This document shows, one piece after another, positions 43,676-52,935 of a stretch of 64,000 nucleotides of DNA. The stretch lies in the NCBI GenBank assembly GCA_902628375.1, contig CACOMS010000002.1:21403-85402 (forward strand), written 5' to 3'. This stretch comes from an uncultured SAR86 cluster bacterium. Its GTDB lineage: Bacteria > Pseudomonadota > Gammaproteobacteria > Magnimaribacterales > Magnimaribacteraceae. Within the stretch, counting starts at the first letter, position 1. The number at the start of each line of letters is the position of its first letter. The notes under the pieces are model-generated. The model made no database searches. It saw nothing but the letters and a program-made list of their open reading frames with translations, and was not told the origin of the DNA. Both the position numbers and the translations under genes were made by a program.

Positions 43676-45835
43676 GTGGATGTCTCCTATATTTTTCAAA
43701 ATCTAAATAATGCACAAAGGGAAGCTGTATCTTCCGAATCTCAAAGCCTTCTAGTTTTAGCAGGCGCTGGTTCTGGAAAGACAAGAGTAATAGCGCATAG
43801 AGTTGCTTGGATAGTAAAGGCCCTTAATATTAGCCCTCAATCTCTCCTCACAGTTACCTTCACTAATAAAGCGGCAAGAGAGATGAGAGGAAGAATAGAA
43901 GAGATACTCGAAGATCAATTGGGAGATTTTTGGTGTGGAACCTTTCACGGAATCTCTCATAGGATTTTAAGGAGGCACTGGGAAGAGGCTGGTTTAAGAA
44001 AAGAATTTGCTATTTTAGATAGCGAAGATCAGCTTAGGGTTGTTAAGAGAGTCTGCAAGTCTTTACAAATTGATGACTCTAAATGGCCTGCCAAGCAAAT
44101 TCAGTGGTATATAAATAAAGAAAAAGATGAGGGCAGAAGACCTGAAGACGCTGAAACCGGAGATTACTTTAGTGAACAAATGACCAATATCTACTCAGAA
44201 TATCAAGCTTTATGCAATCAGGAGAGTTTAGTTGATTTTGGTGAGCTTTTATTAAGAACTTACGAATTAATTGATGGAAACGAAAAAATATTGAATCATT
44301 ATAGGGCCAGATTTAAACACATCTTAGTAGACGAATTTCAGGATACAAATGAAGTTCAGTACAAATTCCTTTTGTTATTAAAGGGCAATGAAAACAACAT
44401 TTCTGCTGTAGGAGATGATGATCAATCTATTTACGGTTGGAGAGGTGCAAAAAGCGACAACATTAATAGATTTACTAAAGATTTAAAAAACACCCAGGTT
44501 GTTAGATTGGAGCAGAATTATAGGTCAACACAAGTCATATTGGATGCAGCAAATTCTGTTATACAAAATAACTCAGGAAGGATGGGCAAAGATTTATGGA
44601 CAGAAGAAAAAGAGGGAGAAAAAATATCAGTTTATTCTGCCTATAATGAAGACGACGAAGCTAGGTATGTAGTAGGCACAATTCAAGATTGGATAGCACA
44701 AGGCAATAATCTTGATGAAGTGGCAATACTTTACAGGTCCAATGCTCAATCTAGGGCCTTAGAGGAGGCTATTTTAAGAGAGTCACTTCCTTACAGGATT
44801 TATGGAGGTCAAAGATTTTATGAAAGAGCAGAAATCAAAAATGCCATGGCATATATTAGATTAGTCTTTGGGAAAGAAGATGATGCCGCTTTTGAACGAG
44901 TAATAAATATTCCCCCTAGAGGCATAGGAGCAAAAACACTCGATATCATTAGAAATAAAGCAAAAGGAACTAAACAGTCTTTATGGATGGCATCTCAAGA
45001 GCTTATAGATCTAGAAGAGCTCCCTCCTAGGGCTATGCAATCTGTTCAAGGTTTCATTTCTGATATGTATTCTCTTTCCTTAGAGGTAAAAGAAATGGAT
45101 TTAAAAGGGCTTGTAGACTTTATTATTGAAAGAAGTGGTTTAATTGATTATCACAAAAAGGAAGCAGGTGAGAAAGGAAGAACTAGGGTAGAAAATTTAT
45201 CCGAATTGGTAAGTGCAGCTGACGATTTTATGGTTCCTGCACAAGAAGAAGAAATATCAGAACTTAAATCATTTATAGACCATGCCGCATTAGATGCAGG
45301 AGATGCACAAGCAGAGGAACATGAATCAGCTATTCAGCTAATGACATTACACTCTGCAAAAGGGTTGGAGTTTCCTTTAGTTTTCATTACTGGATTTGAA
45401 GAAGGCCTTTTCCCTCATAGACTTTCTATAGAGGAACCAGGTCAATTAGAAGAAGAAAGAAGGTTGTGTTACGTGGGAATGACAAGGGCAATGAAGAAAT
45501 TACACATTGTTCATTCTGAAATGAGAAATTTACATGGTTCAGAAAACTTTAATTCGGTTTCAAGGTTTTTAAAGGAAATACCCGAAGAGCTATCTTTAGA
45601 AGTTAGAACTGGAGGGAGCATTCCAAGATTGAAACAAAAAGAAAGGTCTTATATTCCAGGTGATGTACCAAATACAGAATTTAAAATAGGCCAAAGAGTG
45701 TTTCATGATTCTTTTGGAGAAGGAGTGATATTAAATTATGAAGGACAGGGCCCTAATGCAAGAGTAGAAGTGAATTTTGATTCAAGCACCACCAAATGGC
45801 TCATGGTAGAGTATGCAAACTTAAAGGGGATTTGA
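43676..45835 (+). CDS. uvrD: DNA helicase II
   Basis: A 719-residue superfamily 1A 3'-5' helicase used in mismatch and nucleotide excision repair. The GTG start is the first codon before MDVSYIFQNL, as in the family. LNNAQREAVSSESQSLLVLA leads to Walker A AGAGSGKT (about 31-38); motif Ia AVTFTNKAAREMR, II DEFQDTNEVQ, III DDDQSIYGWRGA, V MTLHSAKGLEF, VI VGMTRAMKKL. The C-terminus ends in the QRVFHDSFGEGVILNYEGQG domain that binds RNA polymerase in UvrD. Standard length and complete. Confidence 0.95.
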   Translation: MDVSYIFQNLNNAQREAVSSESQSLLVLAGAGSGKTRVIAHRVAWIVKALNISPQSLLTVTFTNKAAREMRGRIEEILEDQLGDFWCGTFHGISHRILRRHWEEAGLRKEFAILDSEDQLRVVKRVCKSLQIDDSKWPAKQIQWYINKEKDEGRRPEDAETGDYFSEQMTNIYSEYQALCNQESLVDFGELLLRTYELIDGNEKILNHYRARFKHILVDEFQDTNEVQYKFLLLLKGNENNISAVGDDDQSIYGWRGAKSDNINRFTKDLKNTQVVRLEQNYRSTQVILDAANSVIQNNSGRMGKDLWTEEKEGEKISVYSAYNEDDEARYVVGTIQDWIAQGNNLDEVAILYRSNAQSRALEEAILRESLPYRIYGGQRFYERAEIKNAMAYIRLVFGKEDDAAFERVINIPPRGIGAKTLDIIRNKAKGTKQSLWMASQELIDLEELPPRAMQSVQGFISDMYSLSLEVKEMDLKGLVDFIIERSGLIDYHKKEAGEKGRTRVENLSELVSAADDFMVPAQEEEISELKSFIDHAALDAGDAQAEEHESAIQLMTLHSAKGLEFPLVFITGFEEGLFPHRLSIEEPGQLEEERRLCYVGMTRAMKKLHIVHSEMRNLHGSENFNSVSRFLKEIPEELSLEVRTGGSIPRLKQKERSYIPGDVPNTEFKIGQRVFHDSFGEGVILNYEGQGPNARVEVNFDSSTTKWLMVEYANLKGI

Positions 45836-45838
45836 CAT

Positions 45839-46942
45839 ATGAAAATAAAGTTAAGAATTATAGTTTTAGGTCTAGTGAGTTTATTTTTAGCATCTTGCTC
45901 AAATGATAGTGCTGAGCAGAGCACTGCTGAAGTTCTAGAAAATAATAAAACTTATGAGTGGACAATGGTAACAACTTGGCCAAAAAACTTTCCTGGCGTT
46001 GGTATGGCGCCAGAGAACTTTTCCAAAATGGTAGATGAAATGAGTAATGGGAGATTAAAGATAAAAGTTTATGGTTCTGGAGAATTGGTTCAGGCGTTTG
46101 GTGTCTTTGATGCAGTATCTCTAGGAACCTACCAGGCAGGGCATGGAGCTTCTTATTACTGGACAGGTAAGGTGAAGTCGTCACAATTCTTTACGGCAGT
46201 ACCTTTTGGACTAACAGCCCAGGAAATGAATGGATGGATACATTATGGAGGCGGAAAAGAGTTGTGGGAAGAAGCATATGAGCCCTTTAACTTAATTCCC
46301 TTTGCTGGAGGGAATACAGGCGTTCAAATGGCTGGGTGGTTTAAAAAAGAAATAAACTCATTGGAAGATATCGAAGGAACAAAAATGAGAATTCCAGGGG
46401 TTGCAGGAGAGGTATTTACTAGAGCTGGAGGGGAGACCGTTCAGCTAGCAGGAAGCGATATATTCTTAGCTCTCCAACAAGGTGTGGTAGATGCCGCTGA
46501 ATGGATAGGCCCTTATAATGATTTAACCTTTGGTTTTCACCAGGTTGCTGATTTTTATTATTACCCTGGGTGGCATGAACCTGGAGCCACTTTAGAAATA
46601 ATTATTAATAAAGATGCATATATTGAATTACCAAGCGATCTAAGGGCTATAGTTAAGTATGCAGCAAGGGCGGTTAATCAAGATATGTTAGATGAATATA
46701 CTGCAAATAGTTATAGAGCTCTAGAAGAGTTAGTAGAGAAGCATGATATAGAGTTAAGAAGACTCCCAGAAGACGTTCTGATCGAACTTAGAAAAATTTC
46801 AGAAGATTATATGCAAGAATTTATAAAAGGAGATGAAATGGCTACAAAGATTTATAACTCCTACTCTAAATACAGAGAGGAAGTCGTAAATTATCATCGA
46901 ATCTCTGAAAAGGCTTATATCGAAGCCAGAGAACTTGAATAA
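45839..46942 (+). CDS. TRAP transporter substrate-binding lipoprotein (DctP-like)
   Basis: A 367-residue periplasmic binding protein with a lipoprotein signal (LVSLFLASCSNDSA, lipobox LASC). YEWTMVTTWPKNFPGVGMAP, GELVQAFGVFDAVSLG, AVPFGLTAQEMNGWIHYGGG, and DAAEWIGPYNDLTFGFHQVA (about 219-238) match the TRAP family type annotated as 'mannitol/chloroaromatic compound' binding. The matching permease pair is 6 kb away on the other strand (52936-54802). lipB starts within the last codons. Confidence 0.88.
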   Translation: MKIKLRIIVLGLVSLFLASCSNDSAEQSTAEVLENNKTYEWTMVTTWPKNFPGVGMAPENFSKMVDEMSNGRLKIKVYGSGELVQAFGVFDAVSLGTYQAGHGASYYWTGKVKSSQFFTAVPFGLTAQEMNGWIHYGGGKELWEEAYEPFNLIPFAGGNTGVQMAGWFKKEINSLEDIEGTKMRIPGVAGEVFTRAGGETVQLAGSDIFLALQQGVVDAAEWIGPYNDLTFGFHQVADFYYYPGWHEPGATLEIIINKDAYIELPSDLRAIVKYAARAVNQDMLDEYTANSYRALEELVEKHDIELRRLPEDVLIELRKISEDYMQEFIKGDEMATKIYNSYSKYREEVVNYHRISEKAYIEARELE

Positions 46943-47555
46943 AGGGCTACTAAAAATAAGAGAGCTTGGAAGGCAAGACTTTGTTGATACTTGGTCTTCT
47001 ATGATGAACATAGTCTTATCTAAAGGAAAAGAAGATAGTGATGAAGTATGGTTTTTAGAGCACCAACCAGTTTTTACCTTAGGAATATCAGACTCAAATA
47101 ACAATTTCCTAAAGAATACAGACATACCAGTCATGAGAACAGATAGAGGGGGCAAGGTCACTTATCATGGACCAGGTCAGTTGGTGATCTATTTTATATT
47201 CAACCTAAGAAGGCTTGGCTGGGGGCCTAAAAAGATGATCTTTGAGCTTGAAGAATTAATAGTGGAGCTATTAGATACATATGGAATTAATTCTGAAAGA
47301 GGGGAGATACCAGGAGTGTTTGTTGAAGAAAAGAAAATAGCCTCTATTGGAATAAAAATAAAAAGAGGTTTTACCTATCATGGTATGAGCCTAAACATAG
47401 ATATGGATTTAGAGCCTTTTTCATCAATTAATCCTTGTGGGGTATCGTCAATGAAAGTTACACAACTAAAGGAATATACTGATATTGGTCTCCACCAAGT
47501 CACAAAAGACTTAAAGAATCTAGTGAAATTAAAATTTGAGAATCATTTTGAATAA
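46935..47555 (+). CDS. lipB: Octanoyl-[acyl-carrier-protein]:protein octanoyltransferase
   Basis: A 206-residue enzyme moving octanoyl from ACP to lipoate-dependent proteins. The start is TTG 46935, overlapping the binding-protein gene by 8 bases. DRGGKVTYHGPGQLVIYFIF (about 72-91, His and Gly residues) is the LipB signature, IASIGIKIKRGFTYHGMSLN holds the catalytic Lys (about 135-154), and NPCGVSSMKVTQL the catalytic Cys. lipA follows at its stop. Standard length. Confidence 0.95.
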   Translation: MNKGLLKIRELGRQDFVDTWSSMMNIVLSKGKEDSDEVWFLEHQPVFTLGISDSNNNFLKNTDIPVMRTDRGGKVTYHGPGQLVIYFIFNLRRLGWGPKKMIFELEELIVELLDTYGINSERGEIPGVFVEEKKIASIGIKIKRGFTYHGMSLNIDMDLEPFSSINPCGVSSMKVTQLKEYTDIGLHQVTKDLKNLVKLKFENHFE

Positions 47556-48504
47556 TCTTATTCCAGTAAAAAATATTTCTAAAGAAGGAGTAGTGTCAAT
47601 TAAGAATGGCATAAAACCTAATATCAATTCTGAAGTTGAAGTAGAAAGAAAACCAGATTGGATAAGGTTAAAGCTGAAAGAAAATAGAAGATTCAGTTCT
47701 GTAAAGAACCAAGTAGAAGGAAGGAGACTTAATACTGTTTGTGAAGAGGCAATGTGTCCCAATATTAATGAGTGCTGGAATAATGGCACAGCAACCTTCA
47801 TGCTCCTGGGATCAGTTTGCACAAGGGCTTGTAAATTCTGTTCTGTTGATACCGGAAACCCCAGAGGAAGGTTAGATGAGCTAGAGCCAGATAATGTAGC
47901 TAAATCAATAGAAGAGATGAGAGTTAAATATGCTGTCTTAACTTCCGTTAATAGAGATGATTTAGATGATGGAGGGGCGGGGCATTTCTCAAATACCATA
48001 AGAGCAATAAAAAAAAGAACTCCCGATGTAGATATAGAGGTTTTATGTCCTGATTTTAAAGGAGACTTAGTTGCTTTAAAGAAGGTACTAAGTTCTGGGC
48101 TACAGGTTTTTGCTCAAAATTTGGAAACTGTAAAGCGCCTCACACAACCAGTAAGAGACCCAAGAGCAGGATATGAACAAACTTTATTTGTTTTAGAAGA
48201 AAGTAAGAAATTGTTTCCAAAAGTAATAACTAAGACAAGTTTGATGTTAGGTCTCGGGGAAACGCATGAAGAAGTTATAAACAGTATTAAAGATATAAGG
48301 GACTCTGGAGTAGATGTCCTTACTTTAGGGCAGTATATGAGGCCTACTAAAAATCATCTTCCAGTTAAGAAGTGGATAAGGCCTAGCGAATTTGAAGAAT
48401 TGAAGTATTTCGCTGAAAGTTTGGGTTTCATGATGGTTTTTTCTGGGCCTTTAGTTAGGTCATCATATAGAGCTGATTTATTGCAAAAACATTTAATCAA
48501 ATAA
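47548..48504 (+). CDS. lipA: Lipoyl synthase
   Basis: A 318-residue radical-SAM enzyme that inserts two sulfurs into octanoyl groups. CEEAMCPNINEC (CX4CX5C) and CTRACKFC (CX3CX2C) are the two iron-sulfur cluster motifs. The end KHLIK follows the YRADLL. TTG 47548 is the likely start, overlapping lipB; TTG 47536 is four codons earlier in frame. RBS not obvious. Completes the endogenous lipoylation pathway with lipB. Confidence 0.94.
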   Translation: MNNLIPVKNISKEGVVSIKNGIKPNINSEVEVERKPDWIRLKLKENRRFSSVKNQVEGRRLNTVCEEAMCPNINECWNNGTATFMLLGSVCTRACKFCSVDTGNPRGRLDELEPDNVAKSIEEMRVKYAVLTSVNRDDLDDGGAGHFSNTIRAIKKRTPDVDIEVLCPDFKGDLVALKKVLSSGLQVFAQNLETVKRLTQPVRDPRAGYEQTLFVLEESKKLFPKVITKTSLMLGLGETHEEVINSIKDIRDSGVDVLTLGQYMRPTKNHLPVKKWIRPSEFEELKYFAESLGFMMVFSGPLVRSSYRADLLQKHLIK

Positions 48505-48535
48505 AAGATTATTTGCTCTTTCCCTTTGGTACAAT

Positions 48536-48982
48536 TTGCAACCAAAATTTACACCCAAAACATTGAGCGATCCTAAAGAAGACATACATGTCGCTAACGA
48601 GACATCAAATCCACTTGCAAAATTAATGTGGGTTTCTCTAGGGTCGCTGTTTGTTGGCTTAGGGGCTATTGGTGTAATTGTTCCCGGTCTTCCAACCACT
48701 CCTTTCTTAATTCTTGCAGCTGCATGTTATATAAGATCTTCGCAAAGGCTTTATGATTGGCTTATCAGCAATAAAAGATTCGGACCTTATTTAAAGGATT
48801 ATAGAGAAGGGAAAGGGATACCTAGAAAAGCAAAGAGATTGGCTGTTGTAATGATAGTTGTATTTGTAAGCTTCTCTGTTGTTTTTGGTATAGAAGACCT
48901 AACACTAAAGATAGTGGTAGGTCTTCTGGGTTTGATAGGCCTCTTGTATGTTTTGTTTAAAGTTCCTGTAGCAAAGGATTAA
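48536..48982 (+). CDS. DUF454 (YbaN) family membrane protein
   Basis: A 148-residue version (TTG start; another TTG at 48563 would shorten it by 9). LMWVSLGSLFVGLGAIGVIV then PGLPTTPFLILAAACYIRSS (about 52-71) and the RLYDWLISNKRFGPYLKDYR segment are the DUF454 signature, with further membrane spans near 104-142. The family is inner-membrane with unknown role. Its last codons run into the stop of the TonB receptor on the other strand (4-base overlap). Confidence 0.85.
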   Translation: MQPKFTPKTLSDPKEDIHVANETSNPLAKLMWVSLGSLFVGLGAIGVIVPGLPTTPFLILAAACYIRSSQRLYDWLISNKRFGPYLKDYREGKGIPRKAKRLAVVMIVVFVSFSVVFGIEDLTLKIVVGLLGLIGLLYVLFKVPVAKD

Positions 48983-51171
48983 AAAGTATATTTAAACGAA
49001 GCTGAAATACTTCTACCAGATTGGCCATAAAGGTCTAATTCATCATCATTCGCAGGTAGTCTAGAGACAGAAGCCCAACGATGGTATTTTTTATCTGTTA
49101 AGTTTTCGATAGCAAGACCAAAATTAAGATTTTCATTTGGTCTATAGAAAGCGAATAAATCTATAAGTCCATATCCTGAAATTGCTACTCTAGGATCACA
49201 TGAATTATTTAAGCAAACAGGCTCAAAGTCATCATCACTTCTTTCTACTAAAGAAAACATTGTTTTCAATCCAAAGACTTCATTAGTAGAGTTCCAATTA
49301 AGACCCAATACCATTTCTTTGGGGTCTACTTCAGCTAAAGACACAACTTCGCCATTACTTTTAATTTCATCTCCTGAGCTTGAAGAAAGTGCTAAGTTTA
49401 ATGAGAAGTTGTCTGAAACTCTTTTTTGTAGATCTAATTCAAAGCCATTTATTTCAACATTATCCACATTGTTGTATTGATAGATGCCAAGGCCTGTTTG
49501 GCTGAATCCAATTACTTCATAACGAATAAAGCCATCAACTTTATTTCTATATAGAGCCATTTCCCATGAAAGATCATCTTTGTTTCCTCTTAATCCAATC
49601 TCATAACTTTTACTTGTTTCAGAGTCTAGATTTGGATTAGGCACTACAGTGTAGTAAAGGAGGTAATTAGTAAAAACTATATTGGAGTTTTCATAATTAG
49701 GAGCTTTAAATCCTTCAGCGTATTGAGCATAACCTGTTAGCTGATCATTGAAGTCATAGAGATATCCAAGCTTTAAAGAAAAAGCATCGTCTTTAATATT
49801 ATTAACTTGGTAATTTAAGATATTTGCATTTTCTAATAGTGCATCAGGCTTTGGATTTAACTCATATTCATCGTATCTAAAACCTAAATTTAATATTTGG
49901 TTCGAAGAAATTGATATTCGATCATTAAAAAATAAGGCCTTTCTTTTGGTTTCTGAATCAGGAAATGTTTTATTTGGATAAGTTTCTCCATCAACAGTAT
50001 TAGTGGGTATATTTGTAATTAAGTTAATCTCAGTAAGCATTCTAGGTCTTTCTGTATCAGTATCATTAAAATCAAGGCCATAAACCATTTGATGCATACC
50101 ATTAGTTTTGAAGGCTTCAAAAACAAAACCATCAATAGACTGATTAAAATCAAAGTCTCTTATTCTCATTGAAGGTGTAGGTGCTGCTTGCATGCCATTG
50201 TAAAAAGATACTTGATTCTGGACAGTAATTTGGCTTTGCTCTGTCTCTTGAGAGTATATTGATATATTCGCTTGATCATAAAATGCATTGCCTTTAGCTG
50301 TATCTAATCTGACGGTAAACCTTTCTCTTGTTCCTTCATCGTCACCAGCTGATGAGCTTATAGATCTAGGGCTAGGGAAGTAGACAAATCCCTGCTCAGA
50401 ATTAATTTCCCATTTTCCTTCCCATTCTTGGATATCAGCTACTAAAGAAATTTTAAGATTTTCGTTAGGTTTACTTATAAATTTAGCTATCAAACTTTGT
50501 TGTTCTGCTTCTAAAGGATTTGCTCCCATAGAAAATCCATCATGAATCTCAATTTCTTCTAGCTTTCTATCAACCAATTGAATTAAGCCTTCGTTTGAAT
50601 CCCCTGAATAGGCAACTAATAAATTAATCTTTTCCTGGTTATTAGCACCGTCATAGGCTGTGCTAACTGAGAGATATCTTTCTCCAGGCTCAGCAAGGTC
50701 AGAAGGATCTTTGGTGAAGTAAGCAACCGTACCTGCTAACCCATCTGAACCATACTCAACTGAGCTTGGTCCCTTAAGTATTTCTACCTTTTTTAATAAA
50801 TCTGTATCTACCGTATCTCTTCCATAACCTACATAAGAGTCAGAAATTCTAACTCCATCAATTAGGAATATACCTCCCCCTTGAATTCCTCTTATTTGTA
50901 CATCTTCAGTGAGAGCCCTTCCATATTGGCTTTCTTTTTGAGATGAAACTCCTGGAATAAATCTAACAAGCTGTTCCAAACCATCAATCATCTGGAGTTC
51001 AATATCAGCTTGGGAAATTGACGTAACTGAACCAATTACTTCACTTGCTAGTGTTGGTGTTCTGGACGCTACAACCACAATTTCTTCTTCTATTTCTTCA
51101 TTTGCCAAGCCACTTAATGAAAAGGGAGAAACAATAGTTAATAAAAAAAGTAACTTTAAATTTTTATGCAT
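48979..51171 (-). CDS. TonB-dependent receptor, probable heme/iron type
   Basis: A 730-residue outer-membrane receptor. A signal peptide (LKLLFLLTIVSPFSLSGLA) precedes EEIEEEIVVVASRTPTLASE, the TonB-box and plug start, then IRGIQGGGIFLIDGVRISDS and LKKVEILKGPSSVEYGSDGL (about 123-142). The barrel ends ASFKYTF. The plug pattern resembles TonB-hemin/transferrin/siderophore receptors. The neighbouring gene across the divergent promoter encodes a His-containing membrane protein, and hemH follows, favouring heme. Confidence 0.88.
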   Translation of the reverse strand: MHKNLKLLFLLTIVSPFSLSGLANEEIEEEIVVVASRTPTLASEVIGSVTSISQADIELQMIDGLEQLVRFIPGVSSQKESQYGRALTEDVQIRGIQGGGIFLIDGVRISDSYVGYGRDTVDTDLLKKVEILKGPSSVEYGSDGLAGTVAYFTKDPSDLAEPGERYLSVSTAYDGANNQEKINLLVAYSGDSNEGLIQLVDRKLEEIEIHDGFSMGANPLEAEQQSLIAKFISKPNENLKISLVADIQEWEGKWEINSEQGFVYFPSPRSISSSAGDDEGTRERFTVRLDTAKGNAFYDQANISIYSQETEQSQITVQNQVSFYNGMQAAPTPSMRIRDFDFNQSIDGFVFEAFKTNGMHQMVYGLDFNDTDTERPRMLTEINLITNIPTNTVDGETYPNKTFPDSETKRKALFFNDRISISSNQILNLGFRYDEYELNPKPDALLENANILNYQVNNIKDDAFSLKLGYLYDFNDQLTGYAQYAEGFKAPNYENSNIVFTNYLLYYTVVPNPNLDSETSKSYEIGLRGNKDDLSWEMALYRNKVDGFIRYEVIGFSQTGLGIYQYNNVDNVEINGFELDLQKRVSDNFSLNLALSSSSGDEIKSNGEVVSLAEVDPKEMVLGLNWNSTNEVFGLKTMFSLVERSDDDFEPVCLNNSCDPRVAISGYGLIDLFAFYRPNENLNFGLAIENLTDKKYHRWASVSRLPANDDELDLYGQSGRSISASFKYTF

Positions 51172-51222
51172 TATATTATTTTCCTATAGGTTGGGTGTAT
51201 TGGGCGGGGCTATTATATTTTC

Positions 51223-51240
51223 GTTAAGAGTCGTTATCAA
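51223..51240. promoter_or_regulatory. Repeated hexamer in the divergent promoter, possible Fur-like site
   Basis: TCGTTAAGAGTCGTTATCAA contains TCGTTA twice with 10-base spacing; on the minus strand GATAACGA resembles the first 8 bases of a Fur box (GATAATGA). It lies between the receptor gene and the heme-related membrane gene, where an iron regulator would be expected. Only part of a 19-base Fur box matches. Confidence 0.3.
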
Positions 51241-51302
51241 TAAATAAATTTGACTTTGTGAGACATTTTGAGACAAAATTTAATCTTAATTTTCTAATAT
51301 TT

Positions 51303-51941
51303 ATGCCCAAACTTTATAACTCAATAAAAATTGATCAAGGTCTAAAGATAGGCTTAAGGGATCCAGATGGACCTGAATGGTTTGTGGACATGACATACGA
51401 TAGAAATAAGAGAACATGCAGAAAACTTGGATTGAAATATCAAGAGAACAGCAATAAAAATAAAGAAGAGGCTATTGTTGCAGCAAAAAATTTCTATCTT
51501 AATTTTCTTAAAGAAAAAGAAGAAAACTTAAGTCTAAAATTGCCCCAAAGACTTACTAGAATATTTACCTTATGCCTTTTTTTGTTATGGGTTTCCGGAG
51601 TAGCTTGGTTAATAGCCGAAATAAATTCAGAACAATCCAAAAACACTGTAACCTTAAAAAATTACTTAATGGTCTTACATGGATTATTCGTGATACCTGC
51701 ACTTATAGCCTTTGGAGGGTTAATTTATTCTCATTTTCCAAGCGGAGAAAAAATTAAGAAAAAAAAGAGATCTGGAATGTCACTCTCTTTATTTCTCGGC
51801 TTTCTTATTATTACAGGAGCATCTTTATTCTATTTAGAAGGTTCCTACATTAGGTTTCTAACAAGTTATTCTCATGCCCTTTTTGGAATAATCTTACTAC
51901 CAATAATTTTTTGGCATTATAGAAAAAGATCAATAAACTAG
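51303..51941 (+). CDS. Four-span membrane protein with paired His (heme-linked candidate)
   Basis: A 212-residue protein from ATG 51303 (a GTG 45 bases upstream, in frame, would add 15 residues). A charged N-terminal domain (about 1-85) precedes four hydrophobic spans: TLCLFLLWVSGVAWLIAEI, MVLHGLFVIPALIAFGGLIYSHF, LSLFLGFLIITGASLFYLEG, YSHALFGIILLPIIFWHYRK. His in spans 2 and 4 (LHG, YSH, SHA, WHY) would suit two heme b ligands, as in cytochrome b561-like proteins or ferric reductases. hemH follows 9 bases later in the same direction. Confidence 0.65.
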   Translation: MPKLYNSIKIDQGLKIGLRDPDGPEWFVDMTYDRNKRTCRKLGLKYQENSNKNKEEAIVAAKNFYLNFLKEKEENLSLKLPQRLTRIFTLCLFLLWVSGVAWLIAEINSEQSKNTVTLKNYLMVLHGLFVIPALIAFGGLIYSHFPSGEKIKKKKRSGMSLSLFLGFLIITGASLFYLEGSYIRFLTSYSHALFGIILLPIIFWHYRKRSIN

Positions 51942-51950
51942 ATCCCCTCT

Positions 51951-52895
51951 ATGAAGGGAAATTTACTTATAAATCTGGGGTCTCCCAAACAGCTTAGCAT
52001 AGAGTCTGTTAAGGACTATCTTAAGGAGTTTCTTAGTGATGATTTAGTTATAGATTTTCCTAAACCCATACAAAAATTTCTAGTTAAGGGAATAATTGTG
52101 CCTTTAAGGCACAGGAAGACATTTGAATCTTACAAAAAGATCTGGACTGATGAGGGGTCTCCTCTGATTGTAATATCTAAAAAGCTAGCACAAAGAGTTC
52201 AAGACGAAACAGGAATAAAGACTGAAGTTGGAATGAGATATAAGGAGCCTTCAATAAAAGATGCTCTAAATAATTTAATAAACCAAGGTTGCGAAGAAAT
52301 AAGAGTATTACCTTTATACCCTCAATTTACTGGTTCCTCATCCTTAACTTCTATAAATAAAGTTAAAGAGTTAAAGAAAGAGCTAAATAGCAAAAGCATC
52401 AACTACATCTATAAAGAATCCTTCTACAACGACCAAAATTACATTAAGTATTTAACAGAGAGCATTTCTGGGAAAATACCAGATAATATAGATTATTTAT
52501 TATTTAGCTTTCATGGCCTCCCGAATAGACAAGATACTCAATTTGAACCTTCTTATAGTAGCCAATGCAAGGAAACTTCTAGGCTAGTAGCTGAAAAATT
52601 AGGATTCTCCGAAAAGCAATGGGGAGTGTCTTTTCAATCAAGATTAGGCCCGGGCTGGACTAAACCATTTACAGACAAAGTTTTGTCTAACTTGCCTAAC
52701 GAAGGTAAAAAAAATCTAGCAGTTGTTAGTCCTGCTTTTTATGTGGACAACTTGGAGACATTGGAAGAATTATCTATAGAAGGCAAGAAGACTTTTTTAG
52801 ACTCTGGAGGAGAAGAATTTACCTATATAGACTGCTTAAATGATTCTGATTTTGGAGTAAAGGTTATTGCGAGTCTTTTAGAAGAAATGAACTAG
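51951..52895 (+). CDS. hemH: Ferrochelatase
   Basis: A 314-residue enzyme that inserts ferrous iron into protoporphyrin IX, the last step of heme synthesis. NLGSPKQLSIESVKDYLKEF at the start is the family N-terminus, EVGMRYKEPSIKDALNNL the porphyrin-contacting region, YLLFSFHGLPNRQDTQF the active-site His (about 184-189), and SFQSRLGPGWTKPFTD the conserved signature. The C-terminal NLETLEELSIEG has the Glu needed for metal. Adjacent to a heme-binding-like membrane protein and TonB receptor. 40 bases follow before the convergent TRAP gene. Confidence 0.95.
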   Translation: MKGNLLINLGSPKQLSIESVKDYLKEFLSDDLVIDFPKPIQKFLVKGIIVPLRHRKTFESYKKIWTDEGSPLIVISKKLAQRVQDETGIKTEVGMRYKEPSIKDALNNLINQGCEEIRVLPLYPQFTGSSSLTSINKVKELKKELNSKSINYIYKESFYNDQNYIKYLTESISGKIPDNIDYLLFSFHGLPNRQDTQFEPSYSSQCKETSRLVAEKLGFSEKQWGVSFQSRLGPGWTKPFTDKVLSNLPNEGKKNLAVVSPAFYVDNLETLEELSIEGKKTFLDSGGEEFTYIDCLNDSDFGVKVIASLLEEMN

Positions 52896-52935
52896 ATTCT
52901 TTATCCACTTCTACAAATATTAATTCTTATCCAAT

